Part shown: positions 9,613 through 21,427 of the stretch, piece after piece
Numbering within the stretch: position 1 is the stretch's first letter
Layout: each line of letters begins with the position of its first letter
NCBI RefSeq assembly: GCF_947172395.1
Contig: NC_069105.1
Span: forward strand, 3,596,001 to 3,660,000
Direction of reading: 5' to 3'
Length of the DNA stretch: 64,000 bases
Source of the DNA: Bicyclus anynana
Taxonomy: Eukaryota > Arthropoda > Insecta > Lepidoptera > Nymphalidae
Translations under genes and position numbers: made by a program
The notes under the pieces: model-generated
Seen by the model: only the letters and a program-made list of their open reading frames with translations
Told to the model about the DNA's origin: nothing
The model's database searches: none

Positions 9613-9917
9613 TGTTAGCCCTTGACTACAATCTCACCTGATGGTAAGTGATGATGCAGTCTAAGATGGAAGCGGACTAACTTCTTAGGAGGTGGATGAA
9701 AATGGACACTCCTTTCGGTTTCTACACGGCATCGTACCGGAACGCTAAATCGCTTGGCGGTACGTCTTTGCCGGTAGGGTGGTAACTAGCCACGGCCGAT
9801 GCCTCCCACCAGCCAGACCTGGACAAATTAAGAAAATCTCAATCTGCCCAGCCGGGGATCGAACCCAGGACCTCCGTTTTGTAAATCCACCGCGCATACT
9901 GCGCCACGGAGGCCGTC
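9613..9917 (-). mobile_element. SINE-A, essentially full length
   Basis: The best full copy of the family, read on the minus strand. The tRNA-like head has A-box-like GGCGCAGT and B-box GGTTCGATCCCCGGC; the body has TAGTTACCACCCTACCGGCA, and the tail ends GTAGTCAAGGGCTAAC. The length is about 305 bp. Internal pol III promoter boxes are visible. It encodes no protein and depends on a LINE for mobility. Confidence 0.9.
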
Positions 9918-10019
9918 AAAAATGGCCGAATGGTCTTACCTCTACAACCAAAGGTAAACCACCGTCCGTATATATCTATAACTTTCATCAATCTAATGAA
10001 ACGGGTGTTCTAATAAATA

Positions 10020-10200
10020 ACCGTGAAGGAAAACATCGTGAGGAAACCTGCATACCAGAGAACTTACTTAATTCTCTGCGTGTGTGAAGTCTGCCAATCC
10101 GCATTGGGCCAGCGTGGTGGACTATTTGCCTAACCCCTCTCGTTCTGAGAGGAAGACTCGAGCTCAGCAGAGAGCTGAATATGGGTTGATAATGATGATT
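10020..10200 (+). mobile_element. SINE-B, 5' truncated
   Basis: Body CGTGAGGAAACCTGCATACC, then TGTGTGAAGTCTGCCAATCC, then GACTCGAGCTCAGCAG, ending in GGGTTGATAATGATGAT. The tRNA-like head is missing. Confidence 0.85.
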
Positions 10201-10205
10201 CATCA

Positions 10206-10646
10206 ATACCTGTGCAAGTTATAACGGACACCGAAGTTGAAAGAATGCACTTCTGACAGGTCGTAAAATACTAATTTTCGTCTGCAAGCGCTGGAGCGTT
10301 AAAACGGAAAACTTCCCATTTTCTCACACTCGGTGTAAAGTAATTCATTATCAACGAGCGAGGTGTGTAACGAGCGTACTTATGTGTGAACTGCGAACCT
10401 TTGTTTTGTTATCGAAGTGGATAATTCGTTCTTTCCTATTACGTACTCTGAATGGGAAGTGCCTAATTATTTTGAAAGTTAATTATTCTTGTTAGGTCAT
10501 TACACAGAATATCTTAGGCCTGAATCACATTTGCTCATGTGGATGTCATATGCGATGCGTTTATCGATAAAAAAAACATATTTATTTTTCAAAATATTTT
10601 CGTTTCACACAACAACTGCGAACAAAAACGAATGCGCCAGATTGTC
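10206..10646. other. Spacer, no gene seen
   Basis: AT-rich, with no supported coding region or recognised repeat. Confidence 0.4.
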
Positions 10647-10835
10647 TAATAGTCTGGCAAATTTGTTGATGACACTCCCATGATATGCGGGCGACAAGGG
10701 GAAAGACTGCGCGGGTGTGAAATCGTGCATGCGGAGAAGTAAGGTGCATCAGTCGTGGGTTTTTCATTCATCACTACACGCCTTCCGGCCCGCGCGGACC
10801 ATCGGGAGTGTTACGAATGTAGTTGTCAAGCTATA
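10647..10835. mobile_element. MITE-A, copy 2
   Basis: The left end AATAGTCTGGCAAATTTGTT and the right end, reverse-complemented TATAGCTTGACAACTACATT, form imperfect inverted repeats of about 30 bp. The core (GATATGCGGGCGACAAGG) matches copy 1. Confidence 0.75.
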
Positions 10836-11751
10836 GTCAAGTTTTTGCCTTAACCAGATGGTTACAAAACTGTTGGTTTCTGCACAAAACTAAAATTTCG
10901 ATTGGTTTATTTGTTTTCTTTAGTCTTCTAACATTTAATTAAAGGTACAAAAATTTCAAATTGTATATATATGTATTTATTAATACATAAACACCTAATA
11001 ATCAAACTTAACATCAGTTAAATTATTTACAGTCAATTTGTCGTTCAACCACCACAGCACAGCACAAAATGACTCTGTTTAAGGAAATGTGAAGTCATCG
11101 CTAAATTAAGATTAAATGACCTCCTTTTTTGGGTCGATTATAAATATTAATTAAGTGTGCTTCTTAAATAAAATTATACTAATTAATGCTATTAATTTAT
11201 AGACAGTATACGTTATGTAATTTTATCTCATATAATTTTTTTAATACTATATTTTTTGATTTTACCTACTTTACCTTGCACATTTTTATTATACTAGTTA
11301 AGTAGTAGTAGTAGTAGTAAGTAGATACAATACCGCATCTACTGTTAACTAGTACAATAAAATAAATAGTCCACTTGGTGTGAAGTTGTTAGCCTATAAC
11401 ACAGCATCACTTCAGAAATTGTATTTTTTACTGATCACAACGATCAAGTACGTTTGAGATCGAAAGTGATGACTCATCGCTTCATAACTTGTCTAAAACT
11501 ACAACATAGCCTGATTGAGTCGGTCATCGTATTATAGTTAAGCCATTCAGTTACCTAATCATGGTTTTAGGTTAAACATAACTTGAAATGTTGATCTGAG
11601 ACATTACATGTGATTTTTTTTAAATCATAGGGAACATTTTCATAAAGATATTTGTAATGTGTATTATTGTATATTTGTATAATTCACTTACATTTTTACA
11701 TAAAATTTACCTTCCTAGTGTAATTATTTTTTTATTATTTTATTTAGTAAA
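10836..11751. other. AT-rich spacer with (AGT)n
   Basis: No gene. A short (AGT)n microsatellite lies near 11303-11322. Confidence 0.45.
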
Positions 11752-12058
11752 TTACAAGTTAGCCCTTGAACACAATCTCACCTGATAGTTACTGATACAA
11801 TTTACGATGGAAACGTGCTAACTAGTTAAGAGTAGTATGAAAATCCACACCCCTATCGGTTATTACATGACATTATACCGGAAAGCTAAATCGCTTGGCG
11901 GTATGTCGTTGACGGTAAGGTGGTAACTAGCCAGGGCAGAACCATCCCACCAGCCAGACCTGGACCAATTAAGAAAACCTCAATCAGCACAGTCGGGGTT
12001 TGTACCCAGGGCCTCCATCATGTAAATCTACCACTCATACCAACGCGCTACGGAAGTC
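11752..12058 (-). mobile_element. SINE-A, old diverged full-length copy
   Basis: All parts are present: tail at 11752, body CGCTTGGCGGTATGTCG, head near 12000-12055. The B-box is damaged (GGGGTTTGTACCC instead of GGGATCGAACCC on the plus strand), so this copy is probably transcriptionally dead. Confidence 0.85.
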
Positions 12059-13177
12059 TTCATAAAAATTTAACGATCATTATGATCTACGACGTCATTA
12101 ATTCGTGTCATTTTGTATGGGGAGTTTTCCAGGTATCATGGCAGTGTCGCAAAAATGACCTTTTAAATCACTGTAGCTCCGAAAGTAATGATCGCAGATA
12201 TCCTGTTACTTCTACAAAATTGCTTTACTATTAGCATACTCCTAATCTATATACAATTAAAAAATTGTAATCATCCCTGTCGCATACTAGCAGAAATTGA
12301 CATTCAGTCCGACGCCTTTACAAGAAGCATTCATCTAAAGCAGCACTCGACGAAGTGCGCGAGTGTGAGCTCAGCATTACATGTGAATTTTTAAGAGCAA
12401 TTAACACCGTGCGAACGTAACATGGAGTATGTTTATGTTGTATTTGTTCGCTAATGAGATCTCGCTTTCGTCGCGACGTGATCGTAATTCGAAAGCGGAT
12501 GTCGCATTTATGATATAGTCATATATTTACCTACATCATTTTATACAATCTAGCTCTTCAGACTTTGTAAAAAAACGCAGAGAATAGCTTTGTCTTTTAC
12601 ATAAACAATCATCATTATCACCAACTGATAGACATAAACTTTCTTTAAGGATTTCTATGCACGGTTTTAAGATTTGTTGTTTAAAAATGGTTCTGGATCT
12701 CAGATTCTGGAAAAGTTAGGAGCCTGATATTTGGGAGAATGATATTTCAAAGTGCTTATTAGTGCAAAGTAGCTTCGTTATGACTATAAAAAATACACAA
12801 TTTGTAAAACTTTTCTCGATAGTTTATTTTTTTGAAAAATACATGTTTTGCTCACATTTTGCTTTCAATGTCAGGAAAAGCAAAGTTATTTTCTTAAATT
12901 TTTGTTTTGTATAGAAAATTAGGTATATATCTTGAACTTATGGCCATTTTGTTTTTCGTTATGTTGTTTAATTTACTTGCAAATAGGTAAAAATGGTTTT
13001 GGCGCTCACGTCATAAAATTTGCGTCGCGCGTCAATCGCTCCGTTGCCGATTTGCACTCACGTGAAAATCATAATTTGGAGTCTCGTTTGCCCTTCGAAT
13101 TTTATCCATAACGTACCGACGCGCTGCGCGCTCTTAATTATAGAACTTAGATAGAGAAATGGAGAAAAAAGTATCAA
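12059..13177. other. Spacer, no gene seen
   Basis: AT-rich with a slightly GC-rich patch at 13000-13125. No protein-like frame or known repeat was recognised. Confidence 0.4.
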
Positions 13178-13250
13178 GTCTGAGCTAAAATCGATTCCAG
13201 GACCTTTGGAAATCATGGCATTACCAACTGCGCCAAAGCGATCGGTAATT
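13178..13250 (-). mobile_element. tRNA-like SINE head
   Basis: On the minus strand TTTGGCGCAGTTGGTAATGC (A-box type) is followed by TCCTGGAATCGATTTTAGC (weak B-box). Confidence 0.45.
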
Positions 13251-13629
13251 TGTAAAGTCATGAAACTCAATAAAAAAACAAGTAGTAATAAAATTAAAAA
13301 TTAATAATTAAATATCACTCCCGACTTTAAAAACACTGACAGTATCATGTTAATTAACCTACCTATACTACTTTTTGCGTTCAATTCGAAGTGGCTTTTT
13401 TGGTACCTATTTTTTTTTTTACTTAATCCAAAATTAACAAAAAATACACATATAATGAGGACGTGTTCCACGTAATTAAACTTAGGTAAGATTAAGGACT
13501 AGCTGTAATTAAATAACTGGTTTAGTTAAAATTAAACGTGATTTCATATACCTAGAAGCGTTTAAACTATCATGAGTGTTATTCATATTAATTGAAACAG
13601 CTCATGACTAAGGGCTCCGTATGGGTTTG

Positions 13630-13690
13630 AAACTATTCGGGCATACTCCGACGTTATATCAAGTGAGTTTTAGACGTGTTTTATAATCAA
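13630..13690. repeat. Dispersed repeat shared with 54587-54640
   Basis: GCATACTCCGACGTTATATC followed by GTGAGTTTTAG and GTGTTTTATAATCAA is nearly the same as 54587-54640, where it forms one arm of a hairpin. Confidence 0.6.
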
Positions 13691-13691
13691 C

Positions 13692-13960
13692 AAGCGGACA
13701 CCCGCGACTTCGTCCGCGTGGAATTTAGTTTTCATAAATCCCTCGGGAACCATGGATTTTTCCGGGATAAAAGTAGCTTATGTGTTAATCCATACTATAA
13801 TCAGCTAATTAGGTTCAGTAGTCGAGGCGTAAAAGAGTAAAAAACATTCATGTCATAAAATCATCAGTTTTCGCCAATCTCGGGAAATCATAGATTTTTT
13901 CGGGATAAAAAGTAGCCTATTTGATATTTAATCCACTGAGCTATGACAATATCTACAAGA
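13692..13960 (-). mobile_element. Helitron-like element pair, degraded
   Basis: GCGGACACCCGCGACTTCGT is the hairpin end (the CTAG has decayed), followed by GGATTTTTCCGGGATAAAAG. A second copy of that block occurs at 13890-13920. Confidence 0.6.
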
Positions 13961-14419
13961 TGACATGATTTAATGGTTATAAGTATATTTGTTTAATCCA
14001 TAGAATTAATAACAAATGTAATGGTCATTCAAAATATGCTATAACTGTTCTCATTTAAAAGACCTGAATTTAAATTTAATAAAGCCAGCAATAGTGGTAA
14101 TGCCAGTGGATCTAGGCTTAGCTTTGTAGGTCGCTTCAGGCCGGGTTTTGCTCTGAATCGCTGGATTAAACCTTTCAAATGCCTAAAACTAAAATGTTCA
14201 GCGCGTAGCTTCAATTACCTATCTTGTTCTAAAATCTGATTAAAAGTCTTTACTATTCTAGTAATTTGTATAATGAAAATAAATTGCCATATTGTTTACT
14301 TTAATTGGTTTTAAAAAAAATAATTATACCACCATGTCATAATAAAAAACCAATTTTCATACCACCTTTTTAAAATGGTATGGAGCAATAAATTTACGCA
14401 TCTCCCGAAAGCGAAAATA

Positions 14420-15010
14420 ATAAATTAAAAAAAAATACAACCGACTTCAAAACCTGATATGTTCTACCTGCTGATCAGTATGAAGGTGGTGCTAAGCCGG
14501 TGATATATTGTACCTGTCATTAAGGGTTTTCATCATCAGACCCCTAATGACAGTCATAAACCATCTAGGTAGAAAGTTCTCAGCAATACGAATTAATCAA
14601 GGCCAAACACGATGTAGTTACAGTAAACCGTTAAAGAGTTCCCTTAATTGTCTTTGGTCTTCATCACCAGAGCCCTAATGACAGTCACAACCTATCTATG
14701 TAGAAATTCCTCATTATTACAAATTAATCAAGCCCAAACACAAGGTAATTGCTGTAAATCGTTGAGGAGTTCTCTCGTCTGTATTATGGCTCCATCATCA
14801 GATTGATTCCATACTTTAACGAAATTGTAGCGCTTTAAAGTCATAAAGGGAAAAATTTACGAACACACTAGGCACCTATATAATTTTTGTAATTTCTCCA
14901 GAATTCCATCATCAGATCTTGACAAATGACAATGGAACAAAATGGGTAGTATACCGTTTAAAACAAAAAAAATATTTTTGAAATTGGTCTAGGCGTCCTT
15001 GAGTACATTG
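14420..15010. mobile_element. Helitron-like element with internal 131-bp tandem repeats
   Basis: After ATACAACCGACTTCAAAACC there are four diverged units, each beginning CATCATCAG or CATCACCAG, at 14531, 14662, 14793 and 14908. The first two intervals are exactly 131 bp and the last 115 bp. It is non-coding. An antisense terminal fragment of the same kind is at 17625-17715. The assignment to Helitrons is tentative. Confidence 0.6.
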
Positions 15011-15282
15011 ACATTGTAACAATGTGACATTCGATTTTATTTACTTCTTATTTGATATTTATTACTTATTATTTCACTAGAATTTAACAAGATTTAATAA
15101 TCAAAAAAGCATGATTTTACATATCGAGACAAAATCCTCAATAATGTAGGACACCCTTTCTACCCGAATGTCTACTAGGTTTGTCCGGCTATTAGGTTAG
15201 CCGACCTGGCAACCCTAGCCCCTGGATAGCTACACCATTGAGTATGGTATGTTAATGATATCGGCACCTATGGCTTAGCGGT

Positions 15283-15437
15283 GAAGGAAAAACATCGTGA
15301 GGAGACAAAGAATTTTTCTTAATTTTCTGCGTGTGTGAAGTCCGTCAAAGGCCAGCTTGGTGGACTAAGGCCTAACCCCTCTCATTCTGAGAGGAGACTC
15401 GAGCTCAGCAGTGAGCCGAATATGGGTTGATAATGAA
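15283..15437 (+). mobile_element. SINE-B, 5' truncated
   Basis: GTGAAGGAAAAACATCGTGA through GACTCGAGCTCAGCAG to GGGTTGATAATGAATGG, with small internal deletions. Confidence 0.8.
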
Positions 15438-15524
15438 TGGCTTAGCATATTCTACGAGGGATAGGAGCAACGCCACTAACTTCCCAACTCATAGCTTCTA
15501 CATAGAATTTCTTGGCCAAATTCA

Positions 15525-15712
15525 TAGCCTATTGCTTCGAAACTTCGTTCGTAATACTCCCGATGGTTCGCGCGGGCCATCGTGTAGCGATGAGTGAAAA
15601 ACCCACGACTGATGCACCTCACTTCCCCGCACGCACGATTTCACACCTGCGCAGTCTTTCCCCCCGTCGTCCGCATATCATGGGAGTGTCATCAACGAAC
15701 TTGCCTATGATA
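15525..15712. mobile_element. MITE-A, copy 3 (inverted relative to copies 1 and 2)
   Basis: GAAACTTCGTTCGTAATACT is near the left end. The right end reverse-complements to CATAGGCAAGTTCGTTGATG. The core CATATCATGGGAGTGTCATC is the reverse complement of copy 2. Confidence 0.75.
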
Positions 15713-16071
15713 ATTCGAGGCAGTTAAGGCTACCTCAGCGCGCGTGAACGAAGTCATGGGCATCCATGTAATATATTAATCATAATAATTGTTTTAACAA
15801 GTTATTACAACATTAAATATCGAAATACGACTTTCTAACCGTAGTGTACGGTAAGGTCATGTCCAATTTGGAAATATCAATGTATTCAGTTTTATTATTG
15901 TCTTTTTTAAATACATTAAGTGGTTATTTGACCTTAGACCCGACTGCTGGCTAATAATTAAATTGCATTTTATGAGCTAGACCCGGAGATATATTTGTTG
16001 GATCTGTTCTGTATTTAGGGTTGGCACCCATTCTTACTGCAAGATACCTAGCTAATGTAAGCTAAAATAAA

Positions 16072-16350
16072 ATTTGTCATGAAACTGTAGCAGGTCCAAT
16101 TCTATACATGGAAGATATTTTGATAATTTTTGTTGGTGGGCTATTATACTTGTATAATCGATAATGAAACTAAACATATATTTTTATTATTTTTTGTGTC
16201 TGTCTGTACGTCTTTATGTTGACCGGACATCACCCTGAAACTACTGAATGTATTCAAATGAAACTTGGCGTGATTAGGGACCATAATGCAAGAAAGGTTT
16301 TAGGATACTTTTTGTCGCGAATATAAACTCAAAAAAGGTTGAAGTAGGGG
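16072..16350 (+). repeat. Dispersed repeat R2, 5' part
   Basis: The segments 'aaactgtagcaggtcc' and TGAAACTACTGAATG with their spacing match 28884-29110, where the element continues to a CTAG end. Confidence 0.65.
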
Positions 16351-16731
16351 TCGAACGTTTTTCGCTGTTAGATTGTAAAATACGTTAGTTTAAAATCTCA
16401 CTCGTGATATTATAATCTGCCGTCATATTGTGAACTGAAAATACTGATTACAATTTAACGTGTTATTTTTCGGTAAAACCTTTAAATTGTCAATCAGGAT
16501 AAAAATAAACCATGGAATCACAAAAGGATTACAGCGGGCATAATAAGAATAGTAAAAAATTACAATGGACAAGTCAAAGAAAAAAGAAAAACAAAGAAAA
16601 TCGGAGCGGTGGCCAGTGCCAAGCCTAATTTTTTTAAACACTTAATTCTTCCATTAGTTAAATGTTGTTATTGTTAATTATAAGTATCATTTAGTCAAAT
16701 CTAAGTTAGGTTAGGTTAGTTAGTTAGTTAT

Positions 16732-16918
16732 CATCCTACCGGCAAAGACGGACCGCCAATTCACACGCCACACTCCCTTCGGTTTCTACAATGTCGTGTA
16801 GAAACCGAAGGGAGTGTGGATTTTCATCCTCCACCTAACAAGTTAGCCCGCTTCCATCCTAGATTATATCATCACTCATCAGATGAGATTGTAGTTAACG
16901 GCTAACTTGTAAAGAATT
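16732..16918 (+). mobile_element. SINE-A with internal inverted duplication
   Basis: Sense SINE-A body and tail. In the middle, 16768-16790 and 16797-16819 form a perfect 23-bp inverted repeat with a 6-nt loop. One arm is normal SINE body and the other its inverted copy, replacing the segment that would normally read from the CGGTACG region. Confidence 0.85.
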
Positions 16919-16919
16919 A

Positions 16920-17624
16920 AAAAAAAAGTCTAGTAGCCAGTAGAATAGACAGGCATCAGACCAAAAATACTACAATTAACAACATTACGAATAGGCAACG
17001 TATGTGAACTAAAATAGAGTAAATACGGCCATACCATAAATTGTATGGTTGTTGTGGAGGTCAACGACCCCATGCTCCAGATTACGCGCCATTTTGTTAA
17101 ATTGTAGCCGGCGTGATGCCGCACTGATTTAGCTTTGAACCCTAACCAGCGCTGATGCCTGATTGTGACGCTTAATGTATGGTTATAGGGTTCTTAACCT
17201 TTAGAAAGAGGAGAGTTTGTTTCAACCCTTAAAGAGAGAAAGCTAACATGATGTAGATCAGTAATGCCATCGTAAGAGACTATAAATAAAAAAAAGGTTT
17301 TATTTTTCTGTTTTTAATGTGTCCTAGCCAATGATAATTTTATACTATAGATAAGTTACGTGCCTACAAAATCACCGCAAAAAGTGATCCGAATTTAGCT
17401 ACACCACTATGTGTACACATGCATTAATTTTGCCTTTAATTCCATTATATATTTATGTATAATTAGTTTTTACACTTCCTGAACACACATCTCGACATTA
17501 TAGACGATATTTAGGTATTATTTGTTTAAATAACGTTCGTTGTTTAATAAGCGACTAAAAAAATAACTTCTGTTCACTGATTTCAGTTATTTTGATTTTA
17601 ACACAAAATCACTTAACCGATTTT
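16920..17624. other. Spacer, no gene seen
   Basis: AT-rich, without supported genes or recognised repeats. Confidence 0.4.
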
Positions 17625-17715
17625 TGAAAAAAATTTATGAGACCAATGTCGAACTATACTCTTTCAAACCAAAAACTCTCTCAATAAAACTCTCCTTTTT
17701 TTGAAGTCGTTTAAA
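17625..17715. mobile_element. Fragment related to the 14.4-15.0 kb element
   Basis: 'tttatgagaccaatgtcg' and CTTTTTTTGAAGTCG are the antisense of the ends of the 14420-15010 element (CGACTTCAAAA, 'ttgaaattggtc'). Confidence 0.4.
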
Positions 17716-17757
17716 AAATCTATTTAGGACTTCATCCCTTGTGACTGACAAGGAGAC

Positions 17758-17830
17758 TGACGTGTCAAAAGTGCTTGTAAACTGAGCCTACTTGAAATAA
17801 ATGAATTTTGAATTTTGAATTTTGAATTTG
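17758..17830 (+). mobile_element. LINE 3' tail only
   Basis: TGTCAAAAGTGCTTGTAAAC, then the GAGCCTACTTGAAATAAATG block and (GAATTTT)n match the 3'UTR of the LINE at 1128-3649. Confidence 0.8.
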
Positions 17831-18467
17831 ACTTGTGATCTGAAGTCACTGGACAAACGAGGAAGCTTGCAATAGTCAATCTACTAACCCAATATTACGA
17901 TTATATTACGTATATAATTAGTACAATAGTCACGCAACGCTCACGGGTCGTGGGTTCAACCCTGATCGATCACGATCCCGTTCGCACCCTATTACCCAAT
18001 ACCCAGCCTGTTATGAAGTGATCCATCATTCGCGTTTTCGGCGCCCATTTTGGGTCACTAATGGGGCGGAAACTCGAAACGGTCGTGTTGCTAATTGAAA
18101 AAAAATATACTCCGCGCCATGAAACAAGTCCTGTAAACGCGGCGAAAATGTGGTGGTTATTACAATAACTACAGTAATAACGGTTAATTATCATATAGCA
18201 ACAAGTCATTGCTCATTTAAATTTCAATGAAGGATGCTAAAAAACAATATTGCAATAAAATTAGCATGATCATCCATAAGAAACTTTTTGTTAAAAACCG
18301 ATACCTACATATGTTAGTAGGTGACTATTTAAACCTTACAAAAAGTAGAGCATTCAAAAGACTAAGCCCAAATAGATGTACCATCAGCAAAAACTACGCC
18401 CAAATCGATGTAAATTCAGTAAAGAATAAGTCCAAGAATGCATGTACCGTCAACATAGAATCCTACT

Positions 18468-18660
18468 TCCTACTAATATTATAAACGCGAAAGTTTGTAT
18501 GGATGTACGTTTGGATGTTACTTGGCTAAAATTTGGAATGGAAATAGATTTTACTCTGAATTAACACATAGTCTACTTTTCATCCCGCAAAATCCATGGT
18601 TCCCATGGGATTTGTGAAAAAACTGAATCCCACTCAGACGAAGTGGCGGGCGTCCGCTAG
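18468..18660 (+). mobile_element. Complete short Helitron-like element
   Basis: It starts TCCTACTAATATTATAAACG, giving the expected 5' TC. It contains TTTCATCCCGCAAAATCCATG and ends with GGCGGGCGTCCGCTAG, preceded by a GACG/CGTC stem. At 193 bp it is the cleanest Helitron-like copy in the window. It has no coding capacity. Confidence 0.8.
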
Positions 18661-18691
18661 TTAGTCCATAAATCGATATTTTTTTTTTATT

Positions 18692-18898
18692 CTCTACAAG
18701 TTAGCCCTTGACTACAATCTCACCTGATGGCAAGTGATGATGCAATCTAAGATGGAAGCGGGCTAACTTGTTCGGAGGAGGATGAAATCCACACTCCTTT
18801 CGGTTTCTACACGACACCGTACCGGAGCGCTAAATCGCTTGGCGGTACGTCTTTGTCGGTGGGGTGGTAACTAGCCACGGCCGAAGCCTCCCACCAGT
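18692..18898 (-). mobile_element. SINE-A, head missing
   Basis: Antisense tail CAAGTTAGCCCTTGACTACA through body TAGCCACGGCCGAAGCCTCC. It stops before the tRNA-like head. Confidence 0.85.
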
Positions 18899-19002
18899 TA
18901 AATGTTCACCAGATGTTCTTCAGCAAACGCTAAGTCTAGCAATATCCCTGAAATCGAAAATCAAGCCCAATAGTTAATGATACTTTACTTTCCCTAAACC
19001 TA

Positions 19003-19089
19003 TTGGCCTAAACCCTTTCATTCTGAGAGGAGACTCGAGCTCAGCAGTGAGCCGAATAGGGGTTGATAATAAAGATGATGATGATGACA
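19003..19089 (+). mobile_element. SINE-B tail fragment
   Basis: GAGAGGAGACTCGAGCTCAG then GGGTTGATAATAAAGATGATG. Confidence 0.75.
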
Positions 19090-19960
19090 TTACTTTCTAA
19101 TAAGACTAGGCCTATTAATTTATTATAAAACACGGCTAAAACTCACTTAAAATAAATTAATATGAATAACAGTTATGGTACTTTAAATTCTAAAAAAAAC
19201 CTAGGCCTAATACGTAATGACTATTAAGCAGATTAAAGAATAATAGGCAGATAGAGCGCACAAAACACGACGGTGTCGTAGCCTTTTAAAATACAAAATT
19301 AAATACCAATAAATTCTCGAGTCAGCACGACACGAAGCGTCGCATCAGTAATTTTCAATATTATTCAAGAAAAATAGCGTCTTATGTTTTTAAATATTTT
19401 AAAAACTGTTCCCAAAAACTAAAGAAATAAGATGGAGTTTTTTTTTATTGGTACTTATTAATTATTACTATATTACTTTACTTTGCTAGTGTTAAATTTG
19501 AAATACAAATTATGGAAATAGTTTGTTTAAGCGGATGTCAAGGAGACGCGTGACGTTTCTTTTTTTATCGGTTTGACCGGCTTCATCACTTTGCTTGAAA
19601 ATACTCATTCTGGATCATCTTTATTCTGTGTGCATACCTAACAGATAGAAAAACAGCCAAAATCACCGTGCTTTCTAAGTACTTGCTTAAAATATATCAA
19701 CATTATAAATTAAAATTAAATTATTAAATAAGTACGTAGGATAAGCAATGAAATAAGTAGGTCATTTTTAAATGACTAAATCCATTCAACTGTTCGTAAA
19801 ATATTATTATATTGGTGGGTACCTAACAAAACTAATGAATGGAATTAACTCAAAACCTTTTAAATGTTGACCTAGACACGAATATAATCACGCTATAACT
19901 TAATAACTAACACAATAAACATTAAGTAAAACACGAAAATTATAACTAATTTACAAAAGC
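19090..19960. other. Repeat-poor spacer upstream of promoter candidate
   Basis: AT-rich with no recognised repeats, unusual for this window. On the minus strand it lies downstream of the 20.1-kb promoter candidate, so it may be the first intron or 5'UTR of a minus-strand gene. Confidence 0.35.
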
Positions 19961-19974
19961 ATTAAAAAAACCTT

Positions 19975-20200
19975 CGTACACCGTTAGCGCACAGAATGAA
20001 AAATGTTCTCACTTTACGTAAAAATCACTTTTTAAAAACACCCAATTAAAAAATAAATGTCACTAATAGGGCACTGTTTAAAAATGGAACCGCTATAAAA
20101 CAAAATGGCGGACGCGAGCAATAGTGCATGTACACGCGCGGCCGGCAGTCGACTGAACGAAGAGGGCATCGAGGAGGGAGGGCGCCCTCCCTGGTAGGGT
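19975..20200 (-). promoter_or_regulatory. Candidate minus-strand promoter and 5'UTR
   Basis: On the minus strand a GC-rich block (20090-20200) contains the initiator-like TTCAGTCGAC (near 20150-20159) and downstream GCCATTTTG, a Pho/YY1-type core. A long AT-rich, ATG-poor leader follows, and GAAGGTTTTT near 19970 could be a donor. The absence of transposons from here to about 19.1 kb supports constraint. It could drive the gene owning the exon at 3702-3837; that link is inference only. Confidence 0.4.
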
Positions 20201-20261
20201 TGCTACAGTCTAAACTAATATTACTATTACATTTTTTTTGTATAATATGACCAATGTTCCC

Positions 20262-20390
20262 GTTCCTCTCCAATTAGTCAGAAAGGTCTGTGTTATGAGT
20301 GGGTACGACAATAATCCAGCGGTTTGAATCCATAACCGAGAGGTCATAGGAGGTTTAACGTTGAGCTATTGGCGCTAAACAACATACAAC
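20262..20390 (-). mobile_element. SINE-C, antisense fragment
   Basis: GTCTGTGTTATGAGTGGGTACG, then CAATAATCCAGCGGTTTGAA (B-box region), matching 34199-34330. Confidence 0.6.
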
Positions 20391-20514
20391 TGCGCAGTTA
20401 AAACTGAAGGTTTTTCATTTGAAAACTACATCTTTACTGAGTAACGTTGGTTAAATTTTATCCATGTAATTGTAGGTATACCCATGGGAATGGAAACTGC
20501 GCGGGAACTGTGAA

Positions 20515-20697
20515 ACCGGGTTGTTTGTATGTTTGATTGCATGCATTGAATAGACTCTGAAATTACTGAAGCGATTTGAAAAATTATATTGGGAAGCTAC
20601 ACAATCACCGAGTGCAATTTAGGCTATATTTTATGCCCTTATTCCTACGAGAACGGGAACCACACGGGTGAAATAATAAATATTATAAGAAAAGCCG
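20515..20697 (+). mobile_element. Helitron-like element, degraded
   Basis: The order 'actgaagcgatttgaaaaatt', 'gcaatttaggctatatttta', 'cgggaaccacacgggtgaaa' matches the copy at 37-226. The CTAG terminus is lost. Confidence 0.6.
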
Positions 20698-20699
20698 TT

Positions 20700-21337
20700 C
20701 CATGTTTTCTATTGAAACAATATACAGAGCGAAAAAAAAACTAAATTCAAGAAATTTTAAAAATTTACTTTTCTCAAAATAGGTAACCTATTATGAAACA
20801 GGAATTCAACAGTTCAAAATATCATAAAGACTCTACAATATCTTAAAGACGCTCAAGTTGAGTCGTGCTTTAGTAAGGCGAAGCGAAGGCAACTATACTT
20901 AAATCGAATTTATTATATAAAACGCTCATGCTGAACCATTTCACTTGTGCACCTTTACAATAAAACTAAAATGCAGCAAATCTATGAAAAAATAAAACGA
21001 GAGGTACATGGTGACAACCCTGGCCACAAACTACACTATAGAGCATAGACGATGCTCCTCAGCTGATTGTACATATAAAAACTTTTTGGTTCTTTTAGCT
21101 CTGCCTCACCGGCCATTCTAGAATGAATCGAGTTCTTTTTGTTAACTGCGATTTTGTAAAGTCATTTTTATTTTGCTGATTCATTGGTTCAGTGGCTAGC
21201 TTTTACGAATTTAGATATTGAAGTCCAAGGTTTGAGTGTCGGATGGGGATGATGTACAGAGAGAGATTATCATCTATTGACAAAGACGTACCAATTGATT
21301 TGTTTGATTTGAAAAACCATTCAAAGATTCATTATGT
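20700..21337. other. Spacer, no gene seen
   Basis: No supported gene. TGGTTCAGTGGCTAGC near 21184 is A-box-like but has no good B-box partner. Confidence 0.4.
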
Positions 21338-21425
21338 ATTAGCCTATTTTAACGGCCCACTAGGGCAATACCTCGCTCCTGAAATATAGAGCTTGATCCA
21401 CCATGCTGCTTCAATATGGCTTTTG
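21338..21425. repeat. Dispersed repeat (cagcctatttcaacgg type)
   Basis: AGCCTATTTTAACGGCCCAC then ATCCACCATGCTGCTTCAAT. Related copies are at 35533-35660 and 40797-40930. It is probably a LINE terminal region. Confidence 0.55.
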
Positions 21426-21427
21426 AC

